Below, one piece after another: positions 1-9,036 of a stretch of DNA of 64,000 bases. The stretch covers positions 1 through 64,000 of the forward strand of contig NZ_FOTE01000022.1 in the NCBI RefSeq assembly GCF_900114475.1. Direction: 5' to 3'. Within the stretch, counting starts at the first letter, position 1, and each line of letters opens with the position of its first letter. This DNA comes from Paenibacillus sp. 1_12 (GTDB lineage Bacteria; Bacillota; Bacilli; Paenibacillales; NBRC-103111). The position numbers were made by a program, and so were the translations under genes. The notes under the pieces were generated by a model. That model was given only the letters and a program-made list of their open reading frames with translations. It was not told the DNA's origin and made no database searches.

Positions 1-245
<245 letters not shown>

Positions 246-354
246 AAAGAAAGGTCTTGCAAGCGAAAGCGAGTGAGGCGCGCTGCTCGAGCGCAATGTG
301 AAGTTTCGGATCTAGTTTTCAGGGAGCAATGCGTCCATTGTTTCTAATGATCAT

Positions 355-443
355 GGAGAGATACCCAAGTGGCTATAAGGGGACCCTCTGCTAAGGGGTT
401 AGACTGCGTAAGTGGTGCGAGGGTTCGAATCCCTCTCTCTCCG
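355..443 (+). tRNA. tRNA-Ser(GCT)
   Basis: Class II tRNA of 89 nt with long variable arm, acceptor stem GGAGAGA/TCTCTCC, anticodon GCT (codons AGC/AGU) and a GGTTCGAATCC T-arm. Only G follows the acceptor stem; CCA is not encoded. First gene of an eight-tRNA cluster. Confidence 0.93.
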
Positions 444-460
444 TAGTGAATTTTCCATGT

Positions 461-537
461 GGCGGTGTAGCTCAGCTGGCTAGAGCGTACGGTTCATACC
501 CGTGAGGTCGGGGGTTCGATTCCCTTCGCCGCTACCA
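461..537 (+). tRNA. tRNA-Met(CAT)
   Basis: Cloverleaf with acceptor stem GGCGGTG/CGCCGCT, anticodon CAT, T-arm GGTTCGATTCC and encoded CCA. The first acceptor pair is G-T, not the unpaired base typical of the initiator, so an elongator tRNA-Met (or a tRNA-Ile2 read after CAT modification) is likely. Confidence 0.92.
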
Positions 538-599
538 TTTCTTTTAATTGATTTTAATTAATGAAATGTGTTATAATTCGTTTGGTTTCATTCCATTAT

Positions 600-675
600 G
601 GAGGCTTAGCTCAGCTGGGAGAGCATCTGCCTTACAAGCAGAGGGTCGGCGGTTCGATCCCGTCAGCCTCCACCA
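600..675 (+). tRNA. tRNA-Val(TAC)
   Basis: 76-nt cloverleaf, acceptor stem GGAGGCT/AGCCTCC, anticodon TAC in CTTACAA, T-arm GGTTCGATCCC, encoded CCA. Confidence 0.95.
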
Positions 676-741
676 TTTCAATTTTGAAGAATAATATTGA
701 TGATTCCTCCACATACTTGTTGAAGGACATCATACAAACTT

Positions 742-817
<76 letters not shown>

Positions 818-834
818 TGTACTTTTTCAAATGC

Positions 835-911
835 GGAGCCGTGGTGTAGTGGCCCAACATGCCTGCCTGTCACGCAGGAGACCGCGGGTTCGAATCCCGT
901 CGGCTCCGCCA
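835..911 (+). tRNA. tRNA-Asp(GTC)
   Basis: 77-nt cloverleaf, acceptor stem GGAGCCG/CGGCTCC, anticodon GTC in CCTGTCACG, T-arm GGTTCGAATCCC, encoded CCA. Confidence 0.95.
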
Positions 912-990
912 TTTTATTACCATTACTTTAAAGATGGACGAGTTTCCTTTTAATATGAATGGTACTTGAAATTTGAAAATATTGCAGTAT

Positions 991-1066
<76 letters not shown>

Positions 1067-1104
1067 TTGGATTTTTACTGCAGCGATGCAGCATGATCCC
1101 ATAT

Positions 1105-1189
1105 GGAGGATTAGTGAAGTGGCTAAACACGGCAGACTGTAAATCTGCTCTCTCTGAGTTCGGTGGTTCGAATCCATCATCCTCCACCA
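1105..1189 (+). tRNA. tRNA-Tyr(GTA)
   Basis: 85-nt class II tRNA with long variable arm, acceptor stem GGAGGAT/ATCCTCC, anticodon GTA in ACTGTAAAT, encoded CCA. Confidence 0.94.
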
Positions 1190-1195
1190 TGATTT

Positions 1196-1268
1196 GAGAC
1201 ATTAGCTCAGTTGGTAGAGCACCTGACTTTTAATCAGGGTGTCGTAGGTTCGAATCCTACATGTCTCA
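1196..1268 (+). tRNA. tRNA-Lys(TTT)
   Basis: 73-nt cloverleaf, acceptor stem GAGACAT/ATGTCTC, anticodon TTT in ACTTTTAAT, discriminator A. The next bases are TCC, so CCA is not encoded, unlike most neighbours. Last gene of the cluster, 14 nt before the terminator stem. Confidence 0.93.
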
Positions 1269-1281
1269 TCCATACAAAAGT

Positions 1282-1310
1282 AAGAGACCTGCAAAGGTCT
1301 CTTTTTTTTT
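1282..1310 (+). terminator. Rho-independent terminator of the rRNA/tRNA operon
   Basis: Nine-base-pair stem (1282-1290 with 1295-1303), GCAA tetraloop, and an unbroken run of T to 1310, directly after tRNA-Lys. Confidence 0.92.
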
Positions 1311-1363
1311 GTCGAGCATCATGTAATTTGAAATGTTTTGACATTCAGTTCATTTATACGGAT

Positions 1364-1672
1364 TCATAGACCTAATTTTGTTTCTACCGATTTCATTTTT
1401 TGCTGCATGGAGCTGGGTTGATCTCGACGATCATCAATTTTAATGGATGTGGAAACACGTTGTGCCCCATTTTGAAAGGGCAGTTCATGCAAGCGGCTTA
1501 TGACCTTGAATAAATCATCAAGCTCACCCTCTATAATCGTGCTCATGGGCGTCATTTGATAGCTAATGGGTTCTTTCGTCTGTGCAAGTACTTCCTGCAT
1601 ATTGGCTACATAAGCGCTTAAGCTGGTGGATGTGGTGCCAATCGGAATAATGGTGAGTTCGACAATGGCCAT
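1364..1672 (-). CDS. Thiamine-binding YqgV/MTH1187-family protein (UPF0045)
   Basis: A 102-residue cytoplasmic protein with the MTH1187/YkoF-like ferredoxin fold signature: AIVELTIIPIGT at the N-terminus, then the block around YQMTPMSTIIEGELDDL (residues 38-54). Members bind thiamine or related ligands and form small oligomers; the physiological role is poorly known. ATG has an AAGGAG site 9 nt upstream. It is the second gene of a minus-strand pair, 47 nt after chorismate mutase. Family assignment is firm; the ligand is inferred. Confidence 0.85.
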   Translation of the reverse strand: MAIVELTIIPIGTTSTSLSAYVANMQEVLAQTKEPISYQMTPMSTIIEGELDDLFKVISRLHELPFQNGAQRVSTSIKIDDRRDQPSSMQQKMKSVETKLGL

Positions 1673-1719
1673 GAGAAGCAGCTCCTTTGTATTAGTAATG
1701 CGGTTTCCAGAATGTCACG

Positions 1720-2031
1720 TTATCGAACACGACTAGCTTGATCATCTTTCAGATTCATTGTCAGTAACTCCTGATGCCGAGAAATAACAATATCTATAAT
1801 ACGTCGGTAAATTTCTGATGCATATTCAGGAGTTAAGCCATGCCGTTCTGAAAGCTGAGTGATTTTCTGAAACTGTTGAGACTCACGGGTTGTATCTTGA
1901 GCATTTAGATTGTTTTTCGCTTTATAGAGTCCCACTTCTTCTGTATATTTAAACCTTTTAGCTAATAGAGCAATCATTTCATGGTCAATTTCGTCGATGT
2001 TTTTTCTCAATTCATCTAATCTGGATGTCAT
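1720..2031 (-). CDS. aroQ: Chorismate mutase, AroQ type
   Basis: A 103-residue monofunctional AroQ-class chorismate mutase (chorismate to prephenate, Phe/Tyr branch). It is all helical: N-terminal helix SRLDELRKNIDEIDHEMIAL with the conserved Arg and the LLAKR motif, a middle helix with the substrate-contacting Lys and Asp, and a C-terminal helix ending in SRHQEL. I start it at ATG 2031, preceded by AAAGGAGG (2038-2045). A longer in-frame reading to 2115 exists but its first 28 residues do not fit the family and lack a ribosome site. It is stand-alone, with no dehydratase or DAHP synthase domain. Confidence 0.88.
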   Translation of the reverse strand: MTSRLDELRKNIDEIDHEMIALLAKRFKYTEEVGLYKAKNNLNAQDTTRESQQFQKITQLSERHGLTPEYASEIYRRIIDIVISRHQELLTMNLKDDQASRVR

Positions 2032-2415
2032 CCCATGCCCTCCTTTGTGTTTAATAAAAGGGTTGTCGTGCTTTGACGCTTTTTTGTGATAAAGCAGTTG
2101 ATAAAACTGTAGCACATTCGTTAAGTGGTTGTAAATGAGGTACCAAGCTTTCTGTAGGTTCCTTTACGGTAAATGTAGCTGCTTACGCATCTTCAATTAA
2201 ACAGATTGATAAGCAAACTAAGATTGAAGTGCATTGTAGGCCAAAAAGGGATATAGATGCAGAAGTCATTTCCTGATTGTGGACCGAAGCCCAACCTTTT
2301 CAGTTTCGAGGTACATATTGATCAATGAATCTCACATATTTTCCATGGTAATGTGTTGATATGGGAATAGAAGTCACCCAAAAATGGATAACATATGTGA
2401 AATTGGAGGGAATTC
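2032..2415. other. Intergenic region with a coding-like remnant
   Basis: This divergent spacer carries the start signals of aroQ (minus) and of the NlpC/P60 gene (plus). Positions 2139-2276 on the plus strand form an open frame of 45 codons, composition like a real protein (it contains SIKQIDKQTKIEVHCRPKR), ending in TGA at 2274-2276 but without any ATG/GTG/TTG start or ribosome site. It may be a truncated gene, possibly of an HPr-like fold; that is weak inference. No clear -35/-10 pair was identified. Confidence 0.35.
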
Positions 2416-3270
2416 ATGATGGTAAAAGGCAGTATGTTTCGGGCTGCAGGCTTGACCGTAGTTATGGCAATTGCTTTAAGCGGGGTTATGGCAGGATCGG
2501 CTTATGCCGCTTATGATGATATGGATGCTGTGTCATTAAGCAAAAAGCTGGTTGGGCATGATTTTACAGCAGGCGAGCAAACGATAGCTAAAGGCTTTGA
2601 CGCATCGGGACTTAACTATTATGTATATAAAATGCTTGATTACAAGATGCCAAGAGCTTTGAACGACCAATATAATATGAATAAACCGTTGATAAAATCA
2701 TTATCGAGTGTAATTGAAGGGGATGTTTTATTTTTCGGAAAAGGCAATACCCCAAGCTCATCAGGAATTTATATCGGAAACGGCAAGATGGTAATGGCAT
2801 CTAAATCCAAGGATGAAGTGGTCACGTACTCCACGAGTACGTTTAGCAATGAATTTATCGGAGCACGTCGAATTTTGACCGCAAATGATCAGCTGCGTAC
2901 GAAGCTGGTGCTTGAAGCCCAAAAATATTTGGGAACTCCCTACGTGTTTGGAGCCAAATACGGGCAAACCGAGACGTTTGATTGTTCGTCTTTTATGAAA
3001 TGGATCTTTTCCCAATATGAAATCTCGCTGCCGCGCGTTTCCCGTGATCAAGCATTGGAGGGTAAATTCGTCAGCAAAAGTAATCTGGACACGGGCGATC
3101 TTGTGTTTTTTACAACAAAGGATTCCAAAGGAAAGATTGGTCATGTTGGCATGTATATCGGTGACGGTATGATGGTACATACTTATGGTGAGGGCGGGGT
3201 TAAATACAGCACGATCGACAGCGGATGGTGGAAGGAGCATTATGTAACGGCCCGCAGGGTGATTGATTGA
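2416..3270 (+). CDS. Secreted tandem NlpC/P60 (C40) cell-wall peptidase, first domain inactive
   Basis: A 284-residue exported protein. Residues 1-31 are a signal peptide ending in SAYA-A. The C-terminal domain (about 160-284) is a complete NlpC/P60 gamma-D-glutamyl-diamino-acid endopeptidase with catalytic Cys190 (FDCSS), His243 (GHVGMYIGDG) and third residue His255 (MVHTYGEG), predicted to cleave peptidoglycan stem peptides. Residues 35-155 repeat the same fold but each catalytic position is replaced: Ala63 (FDASG) for Cys, Ser115 for the first His, Met127 for the second. The N-terminal copy therefore looks like a non-catalytic, perhaps substrate-binding domain. GGAGGG lies 7 nt before ATG. 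No partner genes in an operon. Confidence 0.9.
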   Translation: MMVKGSMFRAAGLTVVMAIALSGVMAGSAYAAYDDMDAVSLSKKLVGHDFTAGEQTIAKGFDASGLNYYVYKMLDYKMPRALNDQYNMNKPLIKSLSSVIEGDVLFFGKGNTPSSSGIYIGNGKMVMASKSKDEVVTYSTSTFSNEFIGARRILTANDQLRTKLVLEAQKYLGTPYVFGAKYGQTETFDCSSFMKWIFSQYEISLPRVSRDQALEGKFVSKSNLDTGDLVFFTTKDSKGKIGHVGMYIGDGMMVHTYGEGGVKYSTIDSGWWKEHYVTARRVID

Positions 3271-3505
3271 AAAAATAGAATAAGCAATGAACCGGAGAAA
3301 CCATCTTGTGCTGTACAAGGTGGTTTTCTTTGTTTGATACTTGGTTGTTTATCGCTATTTTGCTATGATAAAGTAGGATTGAAGGCCTCTGCTCAGCAGC
3401 AGAAGATTGTGGACATCAGGGACAAGGATAAATAAAGGATAACGGTTATACGGCATCATTATTTATCTTATCTTTGTTAAACTAAAATAGGTTGGGGGCT
3501 CAAGT

Positions 3506-4621
3506 ATGGACTGGGAGCCATTAAGGCAGCAGCTGGAACAGATTTTCAAAGGGTCTGTACGTTTATCAAAATGGACTTGGGAGCATTGGTTGAATCAGCT
3601 TGAATCCGAAGCCAAGGACAAGCCAGCTTCAACGAAAAGTATCGTGCTTGAAGATCAACTCGTATTTTTCGTTAATAAGGATGCTCAGGATGCACTTGTA
3701 TTGTCAGTAGCGGCCGAAGGTGTGACATTAGCAGAACGGCAGCTCGTTGAGCTGATGCTGGAGACTCGCCGTATGCAGGAGAAGAAAAACACCTCTTCCA
3801 CCAGTGAGGAGGAGCGCAAGGCAGCGATGGTGAAGGATTGGTTCAAACAGCAGCAGGAGCTTGGGCTCGTTCATGCGGAAATGCCCGACACTTTGGTTTC
3901 CCAGCTGTCCTTGTATTCGACCAAGATTCCTTTACTGCTCTACGGGGATTATTCCCAATCACAGCGGGTGAGCTATCAGGAGCTGAAGAAGCTGCTGGAA
4001 TCTTTTTTTGATACGGAGATGATTTTGATCCCGCTGATGGAGAAGGAATGGCTTATTCTTGGCTCCGAAAAAATGCTCTCGATCGATGCGGCTGATGAGC
4101 GTGATAATGGAGATGAAGAGAGCCTGGAGGATACCCTTGCGGCTATTGGATTCGGCTTGCACGCGATGCTGGAAAATGAATGGATCGGTGAGTGTCATCT
4201 TGCGATCCACTATCCTATTTTGCCTGCGAAGTCGTTGTATGCAAGTGTTTTGCAGCTGCGCGAAACGATCATGCTTGGACGTACCTATCATGTCGGAAGC
4301 AATATGCATTTGCCATGGTCCTTGCAGTTGGAGAAGCTTATTCATCAGATTCCCGAGGGGGATAAGACAAGCTTCCTGGAACGTGTATTGAAGCGACTTG
4401 ATGTTGCGCTGGATTCGGAGACGATGACAACGCTGGAGCAGTTTTTCCGGATTGACTGTAATGTTAGTGAAACTGCGAAAAAGCTCTATATTCATAGAAA
4501 TACGCTGCTTTACCGGTTGGACAAGTTTAAACAAGAGACAGGTTTGGATGTTCGTACATTTAATGATGCGGTATTGGTCAAGATTGCACTCCTATTGTAC
4601 AAAGTAACGAAAAGAAAGTGA
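3506..4621 (+). CDS. PucR/CdaR-type transcriptional regulator
   Basis: A 371-residue cytoplasmic regulator. The C-terminal 55 residues (about 315-370, with SETAKKLYIHRNTLLYRLDK) match the helix-turn-helix of the PucR/CdaR family, in which the fixed IHRNTLxYRLxK motif is the recognition helix region. The N-terminal 300 residues contain no domain I recognise with confidence. It starts at ATG 3506 after GGTTGGGGG. The gene lies 92 nt upstream of the sugar ABC ATPase in the same direction, so a role in carbohydrate or nitrogen source control is plausible but not shown. Confidence 0.75.
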   Translation: MDWEPLRQQLEQIFKGSVRLSKWTWEHWLNQLESEAKDKPASTKSIVLEDQLVFFVNKDAQDALVLSVAAEGVTLAERQLVELMLETRRMQEKKNTSSTSEEERKAAMVKDWFKQQQELGLVHAEMPDTLVSQLSLYSTKIPLLLYGDYSQSQRVSYQELKKLLESFFDTEMILIPLMEKEWLILGSEKMLSIDAADERDNGDEESLEDTLAAIGFGLHAMLENEWIGECHLAIHYPILPAKSLYASVLQLRETIMLGRTYHVGSNMHLPWSLQLEKLIHQIPEGDKTSFLERVLKRLDVALDSETMTTLEQFFRIDCNVSETAKKLYIHRNTLLYRLDKFKQETGLDVRTFNDAVLVKIALLLYKVTKRK

Positions 4622-4713
4622 TTTTTTTGTGAGGATTGTGCATAGTCACAAGCGGATAGGTAGGGTAAGATAAGGATATAAATTGATCATAAATATGTAG
4701 GGGGAATTGAATC

Positions 4714-5835
4714 ATGGCAGGTGTACGCTTAAACCATATCGTAAAAAAATACGCGGGTGCAGAAGAAGCAACAGTTAAAGATTTCCACCTTGAAGTCAAA
4801 GATAAAGAGTTTGTCGTTCTTGTAGGCGCTTCCGGTTGCGGTAAGTCCACAACTCTTCGTATGATTGCAGGTTTGGAAGAAATCACTGAGGGTGAACTTT
4901 ACATCGGCGACCGTTTGGTTAACGACGTAGCACCTAAAGACCGCGATATCGCGATGGTTTTCCAATCTTATGCCTTGTATCCTCATATGAGTGTTTATCA
5001 AAATATGGCGTTCGGCCTTAAACTTCGTAAATTCAAAAAAGCTGATATCGACGCTCGTGTTCGCGATGCAGCTAAAATTCTAGATATTACACATTTGCTT
5101 GATCGTAAACCAAAAGCTCTTTCCGGTGGTCAACGTCAACGTGTTGCCTTGGGCCGTGCGATTGTACGTGAGCCGCAAGTTTTCTTAATGGATGAGCCTC
5201 TTTCCAACTTGGATGCTAAGCTGCGCGTACAGATGCGTGCTGAGATCAGTAAATTGTCCAAACGTTTGGAAGTTACGACTATCTATGTAACGCATGACCA
5301 AACCGAAGCTATGACAATGGGTGATCGTATCGTTGTTATGGAAAAAGGAATTATTCAACAAGCCGATACACCAGAAGAAATCTACAACTTCCCGAAAAAC
5401 ATGTTCGTAGCGAGCTTTATCGGATCTCCTTCGATGAACTTCATTACAGGTAACTTCACTGATGCTAACAATAGCGTTTACTTCAAAGCGGATGGCGTGA
5501 ATGTAGAAGTGCCAGAAGGTAAAGCAAAATTCTTGCGTGAAAAAGGCTACCTGGGTAAAGAAGTTGTTATGGGTATCCGTCCTGAGGATCTTCACGAAGA
5601 GCCAGTATTCCTGGAAGCTTCACCTAATTCCGTAGTTAATGCACATATCGAAGTTGCTGAGAACTTGGGTCATGAAATGTTCTTGTACTTGACTGGTATT
5701 GGCAAAAACAGCGTAGTAGCTCGTGTTGACGGACGTGCAGGATTCAAAGAAAATACAAACGTGAAATTAGCTGTTGATATGAATAAAGTTCATTTCTTCG
5801 ATAAAGAATCAACATTATCCATCTTCACTTCATAA
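4714..5835 (+). CDS. msmX: Sugar ABC transporter ATPase, MsmX/UgpC family
   Basis: A 373-residue MalK/UgpC-type ATPase that energises several carbohydrate importers. Walker [10 protein letters not shown] (38-46), Q-loop Gln84, signature LSGGQ (136-140), Walker B VFLMDE (156-161), D-loop SNLDA, H-loop His194, then the C-terminal OB-type regulatory domain (about 240-373). No permease or binding-protein genes adjoin it, as is usual for the shared ATPase MsmX of Bacillus. GGGGGAATTGAATC precedes ATG. Codon use is strongly biased, consistent with high expression. A terminator follows. Confidence 0.9.
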   Translation: MAGVRLNHIVKKYAGAEEATVKDFHLEVKDKEFVVLVGASGCGKSTTLRMIAGLEEITEGELYIGDRLVNDVAPKDRDIAMVFQSYALYPHMSVYQNMAFGLKLRKFKKADIDARVRDAAKILDITHLLDRKPKALSGGQRQRVALGRAIVREPQVFLMDEPLSNLDAKLRVQMRAEISKLSKRLEVTTIYVTHDQTEAMTMGDRIVVMEKGIIQQADTPEEIYNFPKNMFVASFIGSPSMNFITGNFTDANNSVYFKADGVNVEVPEGKAKFLREKGYLGKEVVMGIRPEDLHEEPVFLEASPNSVVNAHIEVAENLGHEMFLYLTGIGKNSVVARVDGRAGFKENTNVKLAVDMNKVHFFDKESTLSIFTS

Positions 5836-5852
5836 TTTGCGTATAACGTAGA

Positions 5853-5882
5853 AGGCCAGTCTTAATGACTGGTCTTTTTTTA
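5853..5882 (+). terminator. Terminator after msmX
   Basis: Stem 5854-5861 with 5867-5874, loop TTAAT, followed by eight T. Confidence 0.9.
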
Positions 5883-5976
5883 TTGAATTCTAACTGGAAT
5901 TCGCAGTATGAGTTGATTTATGACGGTATTTTATATACGATGGAATTATCGGGAAAATGAAGGAGACGGAAGAGAG

Positions 5977-6918
5977 ATGCCAAAAAAAGTAAAAGTATCC
6001 GATCTTGTGGCGGAATTTCATTTGGAAGTTATTTGCGGTGAGGGAGGACTGAAAAGACAGATAACCGTAGCTGATTTGTATCGACCTGGATTAGAGATGG
6101 CGGGTTATTATGAATTCCATCCCATGGAACGTGTGCAAATTTTGGGGAAGACGGAACTGACCTTTTTTCATGGTTTGTCCTCGGAAGAGCGAATGGATCG
6201 GATGACCCGTCTGTGTGCCCCAGAGGAAACACCGTGTATTTTGATCAGCCGCGGTTTAGATGTGCCCATTGAGCTGCTGGCTGCTGCAAATGATAAACAG
6301 ATTCCAGTGCTGCGAACTCCTCAGTCTACTACCATTTTATTAAGCAGAATAACAGGTTTTTTAGAAAATAAGCTTGCACCTTCTACGACCATTCATGGTG
6401 TTCTGGTAGATGTATATGGCATTGGGATCTTGATCTCCGGTTCTAGTGGTATTGGTAAAAGTGAAACGGCCCTGGAGCTTGTTAAAAGGGGACATCGGTT
6501 GATTGCCGATGATGCAGTTGAAATTCGTCAAACGGCTGATCATGTGCTGGTTGGAAATGCACCGGAGCTGATCCGTCATTTATTAGAAATTCGTGGTGTG
6601 GGTATCATTAATATGATGACTTTGTTCGGCGCTGGTGCAATTCGCAACTTGAAGAAAATTTCAGTTGTGATTAAGCTGGAAACGTGGCAGCAGGACAAGC
6701 AATATGATCGTTTGGGGCTAGATGAAGAGACAACGCGTATTATTGAAACCGATATTCCTTTGGTAACGATTCCTGTTCGTCCAGGACGAAATTTGGCGGT
6801 TATCATTGAGGTTGCTGCCATGAATTATCGTTTGAAGCGGATGGGTTATAATGCTGCGCTGCAGTTTACGAATAAGCTTACGGAAACATTAGCCGAAGAT
6901 ATGGACGATATGGAATAA
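5977..6918 (+). CDS. hprK: HPr kinase/phosphorylase
   Basis: A 313-residue enzyme that phosphorylates or dephosphorylates Ser46 of HPr and so controls carbon catabolite repression. The N-terminal domain (1-130) is followed by the P-loop GSSGIGKS (155-162), the DDAVEIR region, and the HprK signature around [12 protein letters not shown] start at ATG 5977 ([10 protein letters not shown]), which gives the normal family length; the upstream extension to 5920 has no family similarity. AAGGAG lies 11 nt upstream. First gene of hprK-lgt-ppaX-yvoF, the same order as in Bacillus subtilis. Its likely substrate, an HPr with Ser46, is encoded at 30472. Confidence 0.95.
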   Translation: MPKKVKVSDLVAEFHLEVICGEGGLKRQITVADLYRPGLEMAGYYEFHPMERVQILGKTELTFFHGLSSEERMDRMTRLCAPEETPCILISRGLDVPIELLAAANDKQIPVLRTPQSTTILLSRITGFLENKLAPSTTIHGVLVDVYGIGILISGSSGIGKSETALELVKRGHRLIADDAVEIRQTADHVLVGNAPELIRHLLEIRGVGIINMMTLFGAGAIRNLKKISVVIKLETWQQDKQYDRLGLDEETTRIIETDIPLVTIPVRPGRNLAVIIEVAAMNYRLKRMGYNAALQFTNKLTETLAEDMDDME

Positions 6919-6951
6919 GAGAAGGTTTCGGCATTCAGAAGGGAGAACAAC

Positions 6952-8070
6952 ATGTGGTTGGCTATGAATCCGATTGCATTTGGGATCGGGGCACTACAGG
7001 TGCATTGGTACGGTATTATTTTGGGTACGGCAGCCTTAATGGGTTTGCTGCTGGCTATTCAAGAAGGTAAACGGTTTGGCATGAATCCAGACTTTTATAT
7101 GGATTTGGTGCTGCTTGGAGTGCCTTCAGCCATAATTGGTGCGCGAATTTATTATGTGGCCTTCAAGTGGGAAGATTACAGGGATAATTTATCCGAGGTC
7201 TTTATGGTATGGCATGGTGGTATCGCTATCTATGGCGCATTGATCGGTGCCGTCATTTGTGCCGTCATTTATACGCGTCGTAAAGGCTACAGCTTTTGGC
7301 GTATTGCTGATGTGTGCGCACCAGGTTTGATTATCGGCCAAGCTATCGGGCGCTGGGGGAATTTTATTAATCAGGAGGCTCATGGCGGGCCTGTGAGTGA
7401 GGCGTTTTTAAGAAACTCTCTGCACTTACCTGATTTCATTGTCAATCAGATGTTGATTAATGGCCAATATTATCATCCGACTTTTTTGTATGAATCTGTA
7501 TTTAATTTTATTGTATTACTGATTTTGCTCGTGCTGCGCAGACGGTCATTTTTACGCGCAGGAGAGCTGTTTTTAAGTTATTTCATTGGGTATTCGATTG
7601 TCCGATTTTTCGTGGAGGGCTTAAGAACAGATAGTCTGGATTTCACCGGACCGGAATGGTTGGCTTCACTCATGAACGGACTGTGGGCGCCAATGAGAGC
7701 TTTAGGGTTTGAATCGGGTTTTATGACCTATGGCGGCAATATCCGCATATCACAGCTGCTTGCCGTACTGATCATCTTGTTCGCTTTGGCGTTTATGATG
7801 TATCGCAGAAAAAGCGGGGCTGCAGTCGAACGTTATTCGGATCCTATCCGTCCGCTTGGTTATGTAGAAGAGCCATCCGCGGCAGATGCGGATGCTGCAA
7901 ATAATCCTGCTGAAGAATCTGCAGTACCTTTACTCACAGGCATCCCAGTGGTGACCCCGCCTTCAGCAGATCAGATTGTGGCACAACACACTGAGCATGC
8001 CTCTGAAGTAAAGACAGACTCAGAAGAATCTCAGGAAGTCATACTCAAAAAGCCAGAGAAGCCTGAGTAA
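6952..8070 (+). CDS. lgt: Prolipoprotein diacylglyceryl transferase with long C-terminal tail
   Basis: An integral membrane enzyme that moves diacylglycerol from phosphatidylglycerol to the lipobox Cys of prolipoproteins. The signature GRWGNFINQEAHGG, the N-terminal HWYG and the late TM helix with FFVEGLRTDSL are present, and seven membrane segments fit residues 8-283. The family usually ends near residue 270-290; here about 85 extra hydrophilic, acidic, Pro/Ala/Glu-rich residues follow, ending in basic KKPEKPE. Starts at ATG 6952 with AAGGGA 7 nt upstream, 33 nt after hprK. Confidence 0.93.
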   Translation: MWLAMNPIAFGIGALQVHWYGIILGTAALMGLLLAIQEGKRFGMNPDFYMDLVLLGVPSAIIGARIYYVAFKWEDYRDNLSEVFMVWHGGIAIYGALIGAVICAVIYTRRKGYSFWRIADVCAPGLIIGQAIGRWGNFINQEAHGGPVSEAFLRNSLHLPDFIVNQMLINGQYYHPTFLYESVFNFIVLLILLVLRRRSFLRAGELFLSYFIGYSIVRFFVEGLRTDSLDFTGPEWLASLMNGLWAPMRALGFESGFMTYGGNIRISQLLAVLIILFALAFMMYRRKSGAAVERYSDPIRPLGYVEEPSAADADAANNPAEESAVPLLTGIPVVTPPSADQIVAQHTEHASEVKTDSEESQEVILKKPEKPE

Positions 8071-8340
8071 ACTGAGCGTGTCTCGCAGAGACGATGCTCC
8101 GCACACAACCGTCCGAATACAATGCAGCCCCAACAAAGTCAAGCGTGTCCGTAGGACGAAAGCGGCCCGAGAACACGGCAGTAAGCACACGATAAACCGC
8201 CACCCAAGTCAAGCGTGTCCCGCAGGGACGGTAGCGGCCCGAGAACACAATAGTCCGCACACGCTCCAAGGGAGTCCAGAGGGCAGCGCCCTTTGGGGCC
8301 CTCCCTATAGGGAGGGTTTAGGAGGGTAAACTACTTGGGT
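8071..8340. repeat. Tandem hairpin repeats between lgt and ppaX
   Basis: Three related units begin with AGCGTGTC at 8075, 8142 and 8212. Each continues into a short hairpin with loop GCA or GTA: GTCTC-GCA-GAGAC, GTCC-GTA-GGAC and GTCCC-GCA-GGGAC. The stems differ in sequence but stay paired. Units two and three share AGCGGCCCGAGAACAC (8161-8176 and 8233-8248) and are about 70 bases apart. Two further hairpins follow: AGGGC-A-GCCCT-like at about 8280-8293 and CCCTCCC-TA-TA-GGGAGGG near 8300-8318. The reading frames through it are not gene-like. Confidence 0.75.
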
Positions 8341-8370
8341 AACGAAAATTAGGGAGGACAATTCAGTCAC

Positions 8371-9036
8371 ATGATCCATACACTATTATTTGACCTCGAT
8401 GGAACAATTATCGATACAAACGAGCTGATTATACAGTCATTTATACACACATTTGAAGGCATTACTGAAGAGCCGGTTACAAGGGAACATATTATTCCTA
8501 ATATGGGTCGGCCGTTAATCGAGCAAATGAAATATTTTTCAGGTAGAGAGAATGTAGAAGATTTAGTGCTGAAGTACAGGACATTTAACATTGAGAAGCA
8601 CGATAAGCTGGTGACGGAGTTTTCCGGTGTACGTGAAACGCTGGGTAAGCTGCATGCTGCTGGTATCAAAATGGGGATTGTTACAAGCAAAGTTCGGATT
8701 ACTTCAGAGATGGGGTTAAGACTGTGCGGGTTGTATGATTATTTTGATTCGATCGTTACGGTCGATGATGTCAAATTGCCGAAGCCTGATCCGGAGGGCA
8801 TACGCAAAGCGTTGACGGAGTTGGGTTCTGAAGCAGAGGGTTCCGTGATGGTTGGGGATAGTCATTACGACATAGAGGCGGCTCACAATGCGGGTATTCC
8901 TGTAGTAGCTGTTGCGTGGTCACTTAAAGGAATTCCGTATTTGCAGCAGTACAAGCCTACTTACATCATACAAGATATAAAGGAATTACTTAAGCTCACA
9001 GGAGTCGAGGAGATTTCGCTTGAGACAAACGGATAA
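8371..9036 (+). CDS. ppaX: Pyrophosphatase PpaX (HAD family)
   Basis: A 221-residue HAD hydrolase. Motif I DLDGT (8-12), motif II TSKVR, and motif III/IV MVGDSHYDIEAAHNAG are intact. In Bacillus PpaX hydrolyses the pyrophosphate released by HprK's phosphorylase reaction, and here too it is in the hprK-lgt operon. AGGGAGGA lies 12 nt upstream of ATG. The 3' end overlaps the next gene by 17 nt. Confidence 0.9.
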   Translation: MIHTLLFDLDGTIIDTNELIIQSFIHTFEGITEEPVTREHIIPNMGRPLIEQMKYFSGRENVEDLVLKYRTFNIEKHDKLVTEFSGVRETLGKLHAAGIKMGIVTSKVRITSEMGLRLCGLYDYFDSIVTVDDVKLPKPDPEGIRKALTELGSEAEGSVMVGDSHYDIEAAHNAGIPVVAVAWSLKGIPYLQQYKPTYIIQDIKELLKLTGVEEISLETNG

